Source: Sphingobium psychrophilum
GTDB taxonomy: Bacteria; Pseudomonadota; Alphaproteobacteria; Sphingomonadales; Sphingomonadaceae
DNA length: 64,000 bases
Assembly: GCF_012927105.1 (NCBI RefSeq)
Contig: NZ_JABBFV010000014.1
Span: forward strand, 56,184-120,183
Direction of reading: 5' to 3'
The notes beneath the pieces were generated by a model. That model made no database searches. It was not told the origin of the DNA and saw nothing but the letters and a program-made list of their open reading frames with translations. The position numbers and the translations under genes are program-made. This document shows, piece by piece, positions 8,074-15,814 of the stretch. Numbering within the stretch: the stretch's first letter is position 1; each line of letters starts with the position of its first letter.

Positions 8074-8604
8074 ATGGTCGTTGGTTTTCGCGCGTTTTTC
8101 GCGGCCTCTATTCTTGCGCTCTCGACCCTGTTCGCTGTTCCCGCAATCGCCGGCACGCTCCAGTGCGCACCCTTCGCCCGGCAGGCTTCCGGCATCGACA
8201 TTCACGGCAACGCAAATACCTGGTGGGGCCAGGCCGAGGGTCGTTACGACCGCGGTCATGAACCCCGCGTCGGTGCGGTTCTGGCTTTCGCCGCCAGCCG
8301 GTCTATGCCGGTCGGCCATGTCGCCATGGTCAGCAAGGTGGTGAGCGGTCGAGAAGTGCTGCTGACCCATGCCAACTGGTCCTATCGCGGCGGCATCGAG
8401 CGCGATGTGCGCGCTATCGACGTGTCGGCCAATAACGACTGGACCGACGTCAAGGTGTGGTACGGCCCGATCCGCGACCTGGGCCTGCGTTCCAACCCGG
8501 CGCGCGGCTTCATCTATGCCCAGCCGTCCAAGGGCGTCGACCAGCCCGTCCAGATCGCCTCGGCCGACACGACCGGTGGCGCTGCGGTGCGCGCCGCCTT
8601 CTGA
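8074..8604 (+). CDS. Secreted CHAP-domain protein (first of a tandem pair)
   Basis: The 176-residue protein has a signal peptide (residues 1-26) followed at once by a CHAP domain. CHAP domains are cysteine peptidases or amidases that usually cut peptidoglycan cross-bridges. The likely catalytic residues are Cys31 (LQCAPFAR), His82 (PVGHVAMV) and Asn101 in HANW. The C-terminal 40 residues are a short tail without a recognised binding module. The closest relative in the window is the next gene, which shares the order LQC, TWW, GAVLAF, GHVA and HANW. A strong terminator separates the two, so they are transcribed apart. It probably acts on the cell wall in the periplasm. Confidence 0.83.
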   Translation: MVVGFRAFFAASILALSTLFAVPAIAGTLQCAPFARQASGIDIHGNANTWWGQAEGRYDRGHEPRVGAVLAFAASRSMPVGHVAMVSKVVSGREVLLTHANWSYRGGIERDVRAIDVSANNDWTDVKVWYGPIRDLGLRSNPARGFIYAQPSKGVDQPVQIASADTTGGAAVRAAF

Positions 8605-8615
8605 TCGCGGTGCCC

Positions 8616-8653
8616 GATCGATCCCGCTCCTGTCGCGGATCGATCTTTTTTTC
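8616..8653 (+). terminator. Rho-independent terminator after the first CHAP gene
   Basis: A 9-bp stem GATCGATCC/GGATCGATC with a loop of about 12 bases is followed by a run of seven T. It is 12 bases after the stop codon. Confidence 0.88.
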
Positions 8654-8678
8654 AGACCTCTACATCCCTGATGCGGGC

Positions 8679-8693
8679 TTAACCTCTTCTCAA
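8679..8693 (+). promoter_or_regulatory. CtrA-like box upstream of the second CHAP gene
   Basis: The sequence TTAACCTCTTCTCAA fits TTAA-N7-TTAA with one mismatch. It lies 58 bases before the start codon. Confidence 0.3.
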
Positions 8694-8751
8694 ACCATGG
8701 CGGCCTAGGGTCATCCTTGGTGGGGCGATTCTTGTTTTCGGGATCGCATAG

Positions 8752-9507
8752 ATGTTTCGAGCGATACGCTGGACTGCGGCATGGCTGCTGTTGTCCGGTC
8801 TAACCGCTGCGCCTTCGTGGGCGTCGGCGATGCTGCAATGTGTGCCCTATGCCCGGATCGTATCGGGCGTGGCGATCAAGGGCGATGCGCTGACCTGGTG
8901 GGATCAGGCGGGTGGTCAGTATAAGCGCGGGACCAAGCCCAAAAAGGGTGCGGTGCTGGCTTTTCGGCCCAATGGCCCGATGCTGTTGGGCCATGTCGCG
9001 GTCATCAGCAAGGTGTTGGACGACCGGCGCGTGCTGATCCGTCACGCCAACTGGTCCGTCCCCGGCGCGATCGAGGAGGATGTGCTGGCGATCGACGTGT
9101 CGGCAGATGGCGACTGGAGCCAGGTGCGCGTGTGGCATAGCCCGACGGGCCAGATGGGCGCGCGGACCAACCCGACCTATGGCTTCATCTATCCGGCCAA
9201 GGCGAAGCTGCACGATTTCACCCCCGACCCGATGCTGGGTGCGAGCGTCCGTTTCGCCAAGGTCGATTCGGACATGTGGGACGAACGGGGGCTGCCGCGG
9301 ATGTTGCGGGAGCGGCGCGTGACGCCGGTGATGGCCAACCCGCGCGCGATCCAGGTGGCACAAGCCAGGCCCGTGCCCAAGGGGCGCAGGGCTGTGCCAA
9401 GGCTGGAGGCCGATCCCTTCGTCGTCGAATATGTCGATGCCGCGCCATCGCAACGGACGCTGAGCGCGATCATCGCCGATGTGCGGCGCGAGACGGTGAT
9501 GAACTGA
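8752..9507 (+). CDS. Secreted CHAP-domain protein with C-terminal extension (second of a tandem pair)
   Basis: The 251-residue protein is a paralogue of the gene just upstream. A signal peptide (about residues 1-25) precedes the CHAP domain, whose likely catalytic residues are Cys30 in MLQCVPYAR, the His of LLGHVAVI and the Asn of HANW. It differs by a C-terminal extension of about 90 residues, rich in Arg, Val and Pro, with no recognised fold; this could bind the wall or a partner protein. It is set off by terminators on both sides, so it is a single-gene unit. A TTAA-N7-TCAA box sits upstream. A role in cell-wall remodelling is inferred from the family. Confidence 0.83.
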   Translation: MFRAIRWTAAWLLLSGLTAAPSWASAMLQCVPYARIVSGVAIKGDALTWWDQAGGQYKRGTKPKKGAVLAFRPNGPMLLGHVAVISKVLDDRRVLIRHANWSVPGAIEEDVLAIDVSADGDWSQVRVWHSPTGQMGARTNPTYGFIYPAKAKLHDFTPDPMLGASVRFAKVDSDMWDERGLPRMLRERRVTPVMANPRAIQVAQARPVPKGRRAVPRLEADPFVVEYVDAAPSQRTLSAIIADVRRETVMN

Positions 9508-9510
9508 TAC

Positions 9511-9542
9511 AAAAAGGGGCGCCCTCATCGGCGCCCCTTTTT
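9511..9542. terminator. Strong bidirectional terminator
   Basis: A perfect 13-bp stem AAAAAGGGGCGCC and its complement encloses a 6-base loop. It sits between the converging CHAP and DUF3297 genes. Confidence 0.92.
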
Positions 9543-9544
9543 GC

Positions 9545-9835
9545 TTATTCGGCCTCGGTCGTTTTGTCTTCGTTACCCTTGTCTTCGGCATCTGGGGTCG
9601 GGTTTTCGAACCAGGCCTCGACTTCGCCGGTCAGCTTGATCGTCAGCGGATTGCCGTGGCGGTCGCGGCTCTTGCCGGCGGCGACGCGAATCCAGCCCTC
9701 GGAAATCGAATATTCCTCCACATCCTTGCGTTCACGGCCCTTGAACCGGATGCCGATGCCGCGCTGGAGCACCTCCATATCGAAATGGGGGCTTTTGGGG
9801 TTGGTGGACAGATGATCGGGGGGCGTGTCGCTCAT
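9545..9835 (-). CDS. DUF3297 family protein
   Basis: The 96-residue protein has the family pattern MSDTPPDHLSTNPKSPHFD, then LQRGIGIRFKGRERKDVEEY and GNPLTIKLTGEVEAWFE. DUF3297 proteins are small cytoplasmic proteins of unknown function found widely in alpha- and gammaproteobacteria. The start at 9835 has a CAGGGA site at good spacing; an ATG two codons upstream is too close to that site. The acidic tail of about 15 residues is specific to this copy. It follows the protease gene on the same strand at a distance of 54 bases. Confidence 0.86.
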   Translation of the reverse strand: MSDTPPDHLSTNPKSPHFDMEVLQRGIGIRFKGRERKDVEEYSISEGWIRVAAGKSRDRHGNPLTIKLTGEVEAWFENPTPDAEDKGNEDKTTEAE

Positions 9836-9889
9836 GGTCATATTCCCTGGAAAAGTTGCGCCTCGCCTAGCGTCTGGCATGTATGGCCG

Positions 9890-10723
9890 TCAACCGCCGC
9901 GCTTTTCATCGACGTCGCAGAAGATGCGGCGAATGACGCCCGCGTCCAGCCAGGCGGTGAAGCGACTTTCGGCGTCGGCAAGGCCGGCGAAGGGATAGGC
10001 GACCGGGCGATCGTCCACCGCGCGGCTTGCCGCCGTCAGCCGGGCGACCGCGTCGGGCGCAGTGGTCAGGATGCGGCCGCGCCGATCGGTCGAGGCGCTG
10101 TTGACGCCCACGACATGGCCATCCTCGGCAAAGACTGGCCCGCCGCTGATCCCCGACAAGGTGCCGTCTCCGCTAGGAATACGGCCCTTTTCGGCCCAGG
10201 CGAGAATCGGCTGGGTCAGGTCGCTGCGGCCACGCCGGGCGCTCGCCTCGCCGATCAGTTCGGACATGACGAGGGTCGGTTCGCCAGCGGGAAAGCCCAT
10301 ATGATAGCCTGGCGTGCCCGGTTGCGGTATGCGGCGCGAGAGCGGCAGGGCGGCGTCGCTGGGCAGGCTGTCGGGCACCAACGCCGCGTCCGCCTCCCGG
10401 CTTTCGATCACGCGCAACACCGGCCGGGCATAGCGGCCATCCTCCAGCCCGACGCGGGCGCAGCCATGGGTGACGTGCTGGGCCGTCAGCCAGGCACCGT
10501 CGCGGTCGACGGCAAAGGCGGTGCCCATCGAATCGGCGGGACCGTTGGGATTGTCTTCAATTACAAACTGCTCGTCGCTCCAGTCGGGCATCGGCCGACG
10601 CGGCGATCGGGGATCATATTGCTCGACCTTCAGCGGCGGTACGGCCACGTCCTGCCCGAACCAGGCGATCAGCAACAGGCCGCCCAACGCGAAAGGCAGG
10701 CAGCCGCAGCCGCTTTTAGCCAT
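9890..10723 (-). CDS. Membrane-anchored trypsin-like serine protease
   Basis: The 277-residue protein has an N-terminal membrane anchor (about residues 8-24), so the rest probably faces the periplasm. The trypsin-like catalytic triad is visible as His83 in TAQHV, Asp112 in EADAALV and Ser193 in GISGGPV. There is no PDZ domain, unlike DegP. It lies four bases after the stop of the DUF350 gene on the same strand, so the two are surely one operon. The target is unknown; a quality-control or signalling protease role is inference. Confidence 0.82.
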   Translation of the reverse strand: MAKSGCGCLPFALGGLLLIAWFGQDVAVPPLKVEQYDPRSPRRPMPDWSDEQFVIEDNPNGPADSMGTAFAVDRDGAWLTAQHVTHGCARVGLEDGRYARPVLRVIESREADAALVPDSLPSDAALPLSRRIPQPGTPGYHMGFPAGEPTLVMSELIGEASARRGRSDLTQPILAWAEKGRIPSGDGTLSGISGGPVFAEDGHVVGVNSASTDRRGRILTTAPDAVARLTAASRAVDDRPVAYPFAGLADAESRFTAWLDAGVIRRIFCDVDEKRGG

Positions 10724-10727
10724 AGCC

Positions 10728-11150
10728 TCAGCCCGCGACCGCGGCGGCGGTCAGGCAGGCGACGGCGGCCTTCATCATCGCCAGGAAAATCGCCGCCGAC
10801 CGTTCATTCGCCTCGATCCGCGCCGATAGGGTGCCGAGCAGGAAATCGACCAGGCGGAAGGCGACGAGTTGCAGCACCAACGTCACGCTGCCCCAGATGA
10901 CGATGTCCCAGACATTGACCGATCCGGCAAGGCAGAAGCCCAAGGGCATCGCCAGGCCGATCGCGGCGCCGCCCAGCGAGATCGCGGCGGCTTCATTGCC
11001 GCCGCGGATCAGCGCGAATTCGTCATGCGGGGTGATCCACATATAAAGGCCCAGCGCCGCCAGCCAGACCAGCGTGGCGCTGCCCAGATGCAGCAGCAGG
11101 ATGGGAAGGCCCGACAACAGGCTTTGAATTACGGGCATGGGATCGGTCAT
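10728..11150 (-). CDS. DUF350 (YjfL-type) inner-membrane protein
   Basis: The 140-residue protein has four hydrophobic segments and carries the DUF350 signature EFALIRGGNEAAAISLGGAA between the second and third segments. DUF350 proteins are inner-membrane proteins of unknown function. The start at 11150 is preferred over an in-frame codon at 11186 because the family begins there and a GGGGAC site precedes it. It is the first gene of an operon with the trypsin-like protease, which begins four bases after its stop. Confidence 0.82.
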   Translation of the reverse strand: MTDPMPVIQSLLSGLPILLLHLGSATLVWLAALGLYMWITPHDEFALIRGGNEAAAISLGGAAIGLAMPLGFCLAGSVNVWDIVIWGSVTLVLQLVAFRLVDFLLGTLSARIEANERSAAIFLAMMKAAVACLTAAAVAG

Positions 11151-11222
11151 GCCGTCCCCAATGCAGCAACCCGCCCCAAGGTTCAATCAGGGCGGGTTGC
11201 GGGCAAAATATAGCCGCCTGCC

Positions 11223-11534
11223 TTAGCGGCAGATACGCACGCGCACGTCGCGGTCGCGATAATGGTCGTAGCGCCATTGCGTCCCGCAACGGGCGCGGTG
11301 GCGATAGGCGGCGCGATAATGGCCGCGATGGCCACGCCAATCGCGCCGGTCGTCGCGCCAATGGCGGCGATTGTCCCAGCGCCTGTTGTCATAACGGCGA
11401 TTGTCCCAGCGGCCATCGCGGTCGCCGCGCCAGCCGGAACCGCCATAATATTGCGCCTGGGCCGGGGCCGCTGCTGCGCCAAGGCCGGTGATGGCGAGGC
11501 TCAACGCGGCCGCGCCCTTCCAGAACAGATTCAT
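11223..11534 (-). CDS. Small secreted Arg-rich protein
   Basis: The 103-residue protein starts at an ATG behind GGAGAG and has a signal peptide ending near AQAQ (residue 29). The mature part is dominated by Arg, Asp, Trp and His in short repeats of the type RWDNRR and RDDRRDWR. It resembles the low-complexity part of the two RcnB-like proteins elsewhere in this window but lacks their C-terminal conserved domain. The function is unknown; metal or nucleic-acid binding by the charged repeats is speculation. It is transcribed alone. Confidence 0.72.
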   Translation of the reverse strand: MNLFWKGAAALSLAITGLGAAAAPAQAQYYGGSGWRGDRDGRWDNRRYDNRRWDNRRHWRDDRRDWRGHRGHYRAAYRHRARCGTQWRYDHYRDRDVRVRICR

Positions 11535-11645
11535 CTTTTCTCTCCTCACAGATCCCGCCCGTCACGGGAGGGAGCGTGGGGAAGAGAATGCATCGCGCCG
11601 ACTGAACCGTCCGCGAATGGAGATGTCAGCGATCGTTCAGGCTTG

Positions 11646-12887
11646 TCAACGCCCCCGCAGCGCCGCCTCCGCCTCGTGCATATAGTCGCGGGTAATCGGC
11701 AGCGCACGGCGGTCGCGGCTATATTGCACCTGGAAATTGACCATGCCGCCATGTTCGAACACGGTAGCCGCCCCGGCTAGGTAGAAGGTCCACAGGCGGA
11801 AGAAACGCTCGTCATAGAGGGCGACGATATCCGTCTTATGCGCCATGGTCCGCCTGTACCATTCGCGCAGAGTCAGGCCGTAATGGATGCGCAGCACTTC
11901 TACGTCGGTCACCATCAGTCGCGTGCCTTCGCTGCCCGCGATCATTTCCGACAGGGCCGGGATGTAGCCGCCGGGGAAGATATATTTCTGGGTGAAGGCG
12001 TCGGTGACGCCCGGTCCGCCCATGCGGCCGATGGTGTGGACCAGCATCACGCCATCGGGGGTAAGCAGGTTGCGGCAGGTGTCGAAGAAGGTGCGGAAAT
12101 GGGCGGTGCCGACATGTTCGAACATGCCCACCGACACGATCCGGTCGAACGGCCCCGTCATGTCGCGATAATCGATCAGTTCGAACCGGACATGGTCGGC
12201 GACACCCGCATCGGCGGCCCGCTGGCGCGCGACTTTGAGCTGTTCTTCCGACAGGGTGATGCCCGTGACGTCGACGCCGCAGGTGCGGTGCAGGTACAGC
12301 GCCATGCCGCCCCAGCCGCAGCCTATGTCCAGCACCTTCATGCCCGGTTTCAGATGCAGCTTGGCGGCGATATGGGCCTTCTTGTCCTCCTGCGCCTGCT
12401 CCAGGCTGATCCCGGCCTCGTTGTCGGCATCGGGATAATAGGCGCAGCTATATTGGCGGTCGCGGTCGAGGAAGAGGGCGTAGAGCGCGCCTGACAGGTC
12501 GTAATGATGGGCGACATTGGCCTTGGACCGCGCCTTGTGATTGGCGCGCCACAGCTTTTGCCGCACGGTGCCGACGCTGCGCTTGAGCAGGTTCTTGGTT
12601 TCGATCGACTTGCCCTGTTCCCATCGATTGTTGGCGCGGATCATGGACAGAAATTCCATGATGCCGCCGCCCTCGATCGTTACCCGCCCGTCGATCCAGG
12701 CTTCGGCCATGCCCAGCCGCGGATCCTTGACGATGTCGAGCGGAACCCGGCCGTCCTTGAAGCGCAGCGCGAGGTCGGGGAAGGCAGGGTCGGGCAGACC
12801 CACAGTGACTTTTTTGCCGTTGGCGTAGTGAACGGTCAGCCGACCGCGTGTAACCAACCGCTTGAGAACCAATTCAAACAGTTTCAT
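11646..12887 (-). CDS. cfa: Cyclopropane-fatty-acyl-phospholipid synthase family methyltransferase
   Basis: These enzymes transfer a methylene group from S-adenosylmethionine to the double bonds of membrane phospholipids, which stiffens the membrane under stress. The 413-residue protein has the N-terminal lipid-binding region, the family signature AHHYDLSGALYALFLD near residue 125, the SAM site VLDIGCGWGGMALYL and a C-terminal part ending in QVQYSRDRRALP. The length agrees with the family. The start at 12887 (MKLFELVLKR) is chosen; 27 upstream residues in the open frame show no similarity. Some relatives add other modifications, so the exact product is not certain. Confidence 0.88.
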   Translation of the reverse strand: MKLFELVLKRLVTRGRLTVHYANGKKVTVGLPDPAFPDLALRFKDGRVPLDIVKDPRLGMAEAWIDGRVTIEGGGIMEFLSMIRANNRWEQGKSIETKNLLKRSVGTVRQKLWRANHKARSKANVAHHYDLSGALYALFLDRDRQYSCAYYPDADNEAGISLEQAQEDKKAHIAAKLHLKPGMKVLDIGCGWGGMALYLHRTCGVDVTGITLSEEQLKVARQRAADAGVADHVRFELIDYRDMTGPFDRIVSVGMFEHVGTAHFRTFFDTCRNLLTPDGVMLVHTIGRMGGPGVTDAFTQKYIFPGGYIPALSEMIAGSEGTRLMVTDVEVLRIHYGLTLREWYRRTMAHKTDIVALYDERFFRLWTFYLAGAATVFEHGGMVNFQVQYSRDRRALPITRDYMHEAEAALRGR

Positions 12888-12918
12888 TCCGCTACCTTGC
12901 CATGTCGTTACGCAGACG

Positions 12919-13665
12919 TCAAATGCCGGCATACCAATCATAATCGGCATGGTCCTCCCAAAAACCACCCTTGCCCTTGCCGATCGCGGCCAGGCTGTCG
13001 ACCGCCTCGATCCCCATCAGATATTTGGCCTGCTTATAGCCGAGCTGCCGTTCCACCCGCAGCCGCAGCGGCGCGCCATTGGCCACCGACAGCGGCCGGT
13101 CGTTAAGGGCGAACGCCAATATGGTCTGGGGATGGAAGGCGTCGGCCAGGTCGATGCTTTCATAATAGGGCCGCCCGCCGCCCATATCGTCGGCGCAGCG
13201 GAAGACGATGTAGCGCGCGCCGCTGCGCAGCCCTGCGCCGTCGAGGATGGTCTTCAGCCGGACCCCGCGCCATTTGCCGATCGCGCTCCAGCCTTCGACG
13301 CAATCATGGCGGGTGATCTGCTCGCGATGGGGCAGCGTCCGCAATTGCGACAACGACAGCGACAGGTCGCGCGATACCAGGCCGGTGACCCGTAGCCGCC
13401 AGTCGGCAAAGCCATTGCGCCACAACGCCTTATAGGCGGGCGTATTGGGATTGGCGGTGCCATTGGCGCGGAAAATGGGAGAAATCTGGTCAGGCCGAAA
13501 CTCGCGCGCCAGTGCGTCGGGCGCCATCAGGCCGCGCTGCGCCCATTTGTGGAAATTTTCGGCGGAAAACAGCGTCTCGCGAAAACTTTCGTTGCGGGCC
13601 AGCCGGTCGCACCCCGCCAGCGTCGCGGTCGCACCCAGCAGCAGATGGCGGCGGGTCAGGATCAT
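12919..13665 (-). CDS. Exported molybdopterin-dependent oxidoreductase (sulfite-oxidase fold, MsrP-like)
   Basis: The 248-residue protein has a twin-arginine signal, TRRHLLLGATATLAGC, at its N terminus, so it is exported folded with its cofactor. The core is the oxidoreductase molybdopterin-binding domain. The Cys in ITRHDCVEGWSAIGKW is the expected Mo ligand, followed by GVRLKTILDGAG and the C-terminal EDHADYDWYAGI. It resembles MsrP (YedY), which repairs oxidised methionine in the periplasm, but the electron partner here is a cytochrome b of another type. Its start overlaps the cytochrome stop by four bases (ATGA). Confidence 0.83.
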   Translation of the reverse strand: MILTRRHLLLGATATLAGCDRLARNESFRETLFSAENFHKWAQRGLMAPDALAREFRPDQISPIFRANGTANPNTPAYKALWRNGFADWRLRVTGLVSRDLSLSLSQLRTLPHREQITRHDCVEGWSAIGKWRGVRLKTILDGAGLRSGARYIVFRCADDMGGGRPYYESIDLADAFHPQTILAFALNDRPLSVANGAPLRLRVERQLGYKQAKYLMGIEAVDSLAAIGKGKGGFWEDHADYDWYAGI

Positions 13666-14381
13666 GGCCGATCCTCCGGCAACCGGTAGCGGCCGGTAAT
13701 CATCGACCGGATTTCGTTCATTGGCCCGGCAAGGACGACCATGAGGATATGGACGAGAAAGAAGGCGACGAGCGCGAAGGCGGCGATGAAATGGATCGAG
13801 CGGGCCGACTGCCGTCCGCCGAACAGGTCGACCAGCCAGGGCCATGCCGCATTCATGCCCGGCGACATGGTGAGGCCGGTCAGGATGATGACCGGCAGCA
13901 CGACGAAGATGACGCCGATATAGCTCGCCTTTTGAAGCACATTATAGCGCAGCGCCGCCTGGCCCGTGGGGAAGCGCAGCCGGGCATGGTTCCTGATATC
14001 CTGCCAGACATGGCGCGGGGCCAGTTCGCCGCGACGAAAGGCGAGGTCGCGGGCGATGTGCCGGTTGGCGAGGCTCCAGAGCATGTAAGCGAGCAGGGCG
14101 AAGGCGAAGAGCGGCGCGGCGGCCAGATGCCAGTGGCGCGACAGGGCCAGGCTGTAATGGCCGGGCAGGGTGATCCAGCCGGGAAAGCGCTCCAGCGTTA
14201 GCCAGGCACGGTCCAGGTTCGCGCCATATTGCCCCCAATAGAGGCGGGGATGGGCGTTGAAGATGCCAAGGCCGCTTGTGAACAATGTGTAGAGCAGCAG
14301 CGCATTGGCCCAATGCCAAATCCGTGTGGACAGGCGGTGGCGTTTGACGTCGCCAGCTACCATGGGGGTCGGGCTGTCCAT
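13662..14381 (-). CDS. Cytochrome b561/b-type membrane subunit, partner of the molybdoprotein
   Basis: The 239-residue protein begins with a polar stretch followed by RLSTRIWHWANALLLYTLF, a typical first helix of the b561/hydrogenase cytochrome b family with a heme-ligand His. At least four membrane helices are predicted, with further His in the second, third and fourth (HYSLALSRHWH, SIHFIAAFAL, FLVHILMVV). It likely carries electrons from quinol across the inner membrane to the exported molybdoprotein encoded directly downstream, with which it shares an ATGA overlap. It is not MsrQ-like in sequence. Confidence 0.83.
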   Translation of the reverse strand: MDSPTPMVAGDVKRHRLSTRIWHWANALLLYTLFTSGLGIFNAHPRLYWGQYGANLDRAWLTLERFPGWITLPGHYSLALSRHWHLAAAPLFAFALLAYMLWSLANRHIARDLAFRRGELAPRHVWQDIRNHARLRFPTGQAALRYNVLQKASYIGVIFVVLPVIILTGLTMSPGMNAAWPWLVDLFGGRQSARSIHFIAAFALVAFFLVHILMVVLAGPMNEIRSMITGRYRLPEDRP

Positions 14382-14744
14382 AACGATGATCCTATCTCAT
14401 CTGGCGCGATAGTCCAATATCCGGTCCATGGCTCGCTTTGGTTACAGGCTGTCGCGATGGGGCCTGTGGCGCGCGCCCCACCGGCCCGGCGCGCGCGTTG
14501 TCACACTTTTGCAACACAAGCCCTGAAATCAATTGAAATAAAGTCCGACCCCCTTTGCAACTCAATCTTGCGATCCTAGATGGCGGCTACGTGATCCTGA
14601 TGCAGATCATGTTCTTGATCTCCCGATAATGGAGAGAAGAGTCGCAGGAGTTGTCGTGAGAATAAGTTCATGATTGCTTTGCATCGAACCTGAACGCCGG
14701 ATGAATGTCTCAATCACGGCGACTAGATAATAAATGAGGACTTT
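14382..14744. other. 363-base intergenic region between divergent genes
   Basis: No coding frame or RNA is recognised. It holds the promoters of the cytochrome b gene (minus) and the outer-membrane protein gene (plus) and is clearly richer in A and T than its surroundings near 14520-14740. One palindromic TGAT-N4-ATCA site is listed separately. Confidence 0.6.
14598..14609. promoter_or_regulatory. FNR/CRP-like palindrome TGAT-GCAG-ATCA
   Basis: The core matches the half-sites of the FNR family consensus TTGAT-N4-ATCAA, although the outer bases do not match. It is about 136 bases upstream of the outer-membrane barrel gene. Confidence 0.25.
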
Positions 14745-15254
14745 ATGAAGACTGTGATTTTCGCAGCCCTTGCTGCTGCCACCGTTGTTTCCGCTCCTGC
14801 TTTCGCTCAGGACGCAGCGCCCTTCACCGGGCCGCGCGCGGGCGTGACGCTGGGTTATGACAAGATCGGCGGCGAAGAAGGCTTCTCGTACGGCGTCAAC
14901 GCCGGCTACGATCTGGCGCTCGCGCCCAACATCGTCGGCGGCGTCGAAGTCAGCCTGGGCGACACCACGGTGAACGATGCTGACCTCGATGTCAGCCGTG
15001 ACATCACCGCTTCGCTGCGCGCCGGTTACGTCGTGACTCCGCGCGTCCTCGCCTTCGGCAAGGTCGGCTACACCTCGACCCGCTTCGAAATCGACGGCGA
15101 CGGCGTTGGCCTGGAAGGCGTGCGCTACGGTGGCGGCCTGGAGTTCGCGGCGACCCCGAACACCTATATCTCGGCTGAATATCAGCGCACCGAATATGAG
15201 CAGAACATCGGCGGCCGCGACGCCGCGGTGGTCGGCATCGGCTTCCGTTTCTGA
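14745..15254 (+). CDS. Small outer-membrane beta-barrel protein (OmpA/opacity-like)
   Basis: The 169-residue protein has a signal peptide ending in PAFAQD (residue 22). The mature part alternates polar and aromatic residues in beta strands, with the pattern ARAGVTLGYDKIGG, then TASLRAGYVVTPRVLAFGKV, and ends in VVGIGFRF. A terminal Phe is the usual BAM recognition signal for outer-membrane barrels. The size fits an 8-stranded barrel. Proteins of this type are abundant in sphingomonads and have structural or adhesive roles. It is a single-gene unit between a long promoter region and a terminator. Confidence 0.82.
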   Translation: MKTVIFAALAAATVVSAPAFAQDAAPFTGPRAGVTLGYDKIGGEEGFSYGVNAGYDLALAPNIVGGVEVSLGDTTVNDADLDVSRDITASLRAGYVVTPRVLAFGKVGYTSTRFEIDGDGVGLEGVRYGGGLEFAATPNTYISAEYQRTEYEQNIGGRDAAVVGIGFRF

Positions 15255-15278
15255 TCCTTCGCGATTAGATACGAGCAA

Positions 15279-15309
15279 GAGGGCGGTCCTGCAAAGGGCC
15301 GCCCTTTTT
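15279..15309 (+). terminator. Rho-independent terminator after the barrel gene
   Basis: A 9-bp stem GGGCGGTCC/GGGCCGCCC with one wobble pair and a 6-base loop is followed by five T. Confidence 0.88.
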
Positions 15310-15732
15310 CTATGCGGGCAAGGGCGTCAGATCCGGCTCCACCCATGCCAGTCGCGCGGGCGACGCCATCAGCACGTTGCGCGACCAGTAAGTGAAGAGC
15401 CAGTCCTTGTCCCCCAGCGGCGACGCCATCAGCGCCGCATAGGCGGTCGCCGGCGTCACATCGTCCGGCAGCCCGGCCAGCAGGCGGCGCGCCATGTGCA
15501 GCGAGGCCTGGGTGATCGTTTCGTGATAGCCGCTGCTGTCGCTGTTCACCCCGCCGACACTCTCGTTATAGCGGCGGATCATGTCGGGCATGTCCCGTTC
15601 AGGCCGCACATCCGGGCGCGTTCGAATCAGCCACAGGGCAGTCGCGAAATGCGCCCCATGGGTCCAGCGCTGCTTGGGCAGCGTGCAGGCGCAAAAGCCC
15701 TGCGCCAGCGCGTCGATCTCGTCATCTGTCAT
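15310..15732 (-). CDS. Conserved hypothetical protein
   Basis: The 140-residue protein starts MTDDEIDALAQGFCACTLPK at an ATG behind GGGGGAAG. It is soluble, helical and rich in Trp and His, with the segments WTHGAHFATALWLIRTRPDV and YHETITQASLHMARRLL. Short proteins with a TLPK..WTH..H pattern are found in many bacteria as conserved hypotheticals; the repeated His suggests metal binding, which is speculation. I cannot assign a function. It is read away from rlmN, behind a terminator, so it has its own promoter in the 80 bases upstream. Confidence 0.7.
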   Translation of the reverse strand: MTDDEIDALAQGFCACTLPKQRWTHGAHFATALWLIRTRPDVRPERDMPDMIRRYNESVGGVNSDSSGYHETITQASLHMARRLLAGLPDDVTPATAYAALMASPLGDKDWLFTYWSRNVLMASPARLAWVEPDLTPLPA

Positions 15733-15739
15733 CGTCTTC

Positions 15740-15777
15740 CCCCAAAAAGAAAAGCCCCACCATCGCTGGCGGGGCTT
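15740..15777 (-). terminator. Rho-independent terminator after rlmN
   Basis: On the minus strand a stem AGCCCCGCCA/TGGTGGGGCT with one mismatch is followed by TTTTCTTTTT. It ends the rlmN transcript before the hypothetical gene. Confidence 0.85.
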
Positions 15778-15814
15778 CTCGTCCTGCACCGTGGCGCAGC
15801 CTATTGTCCCGCGA

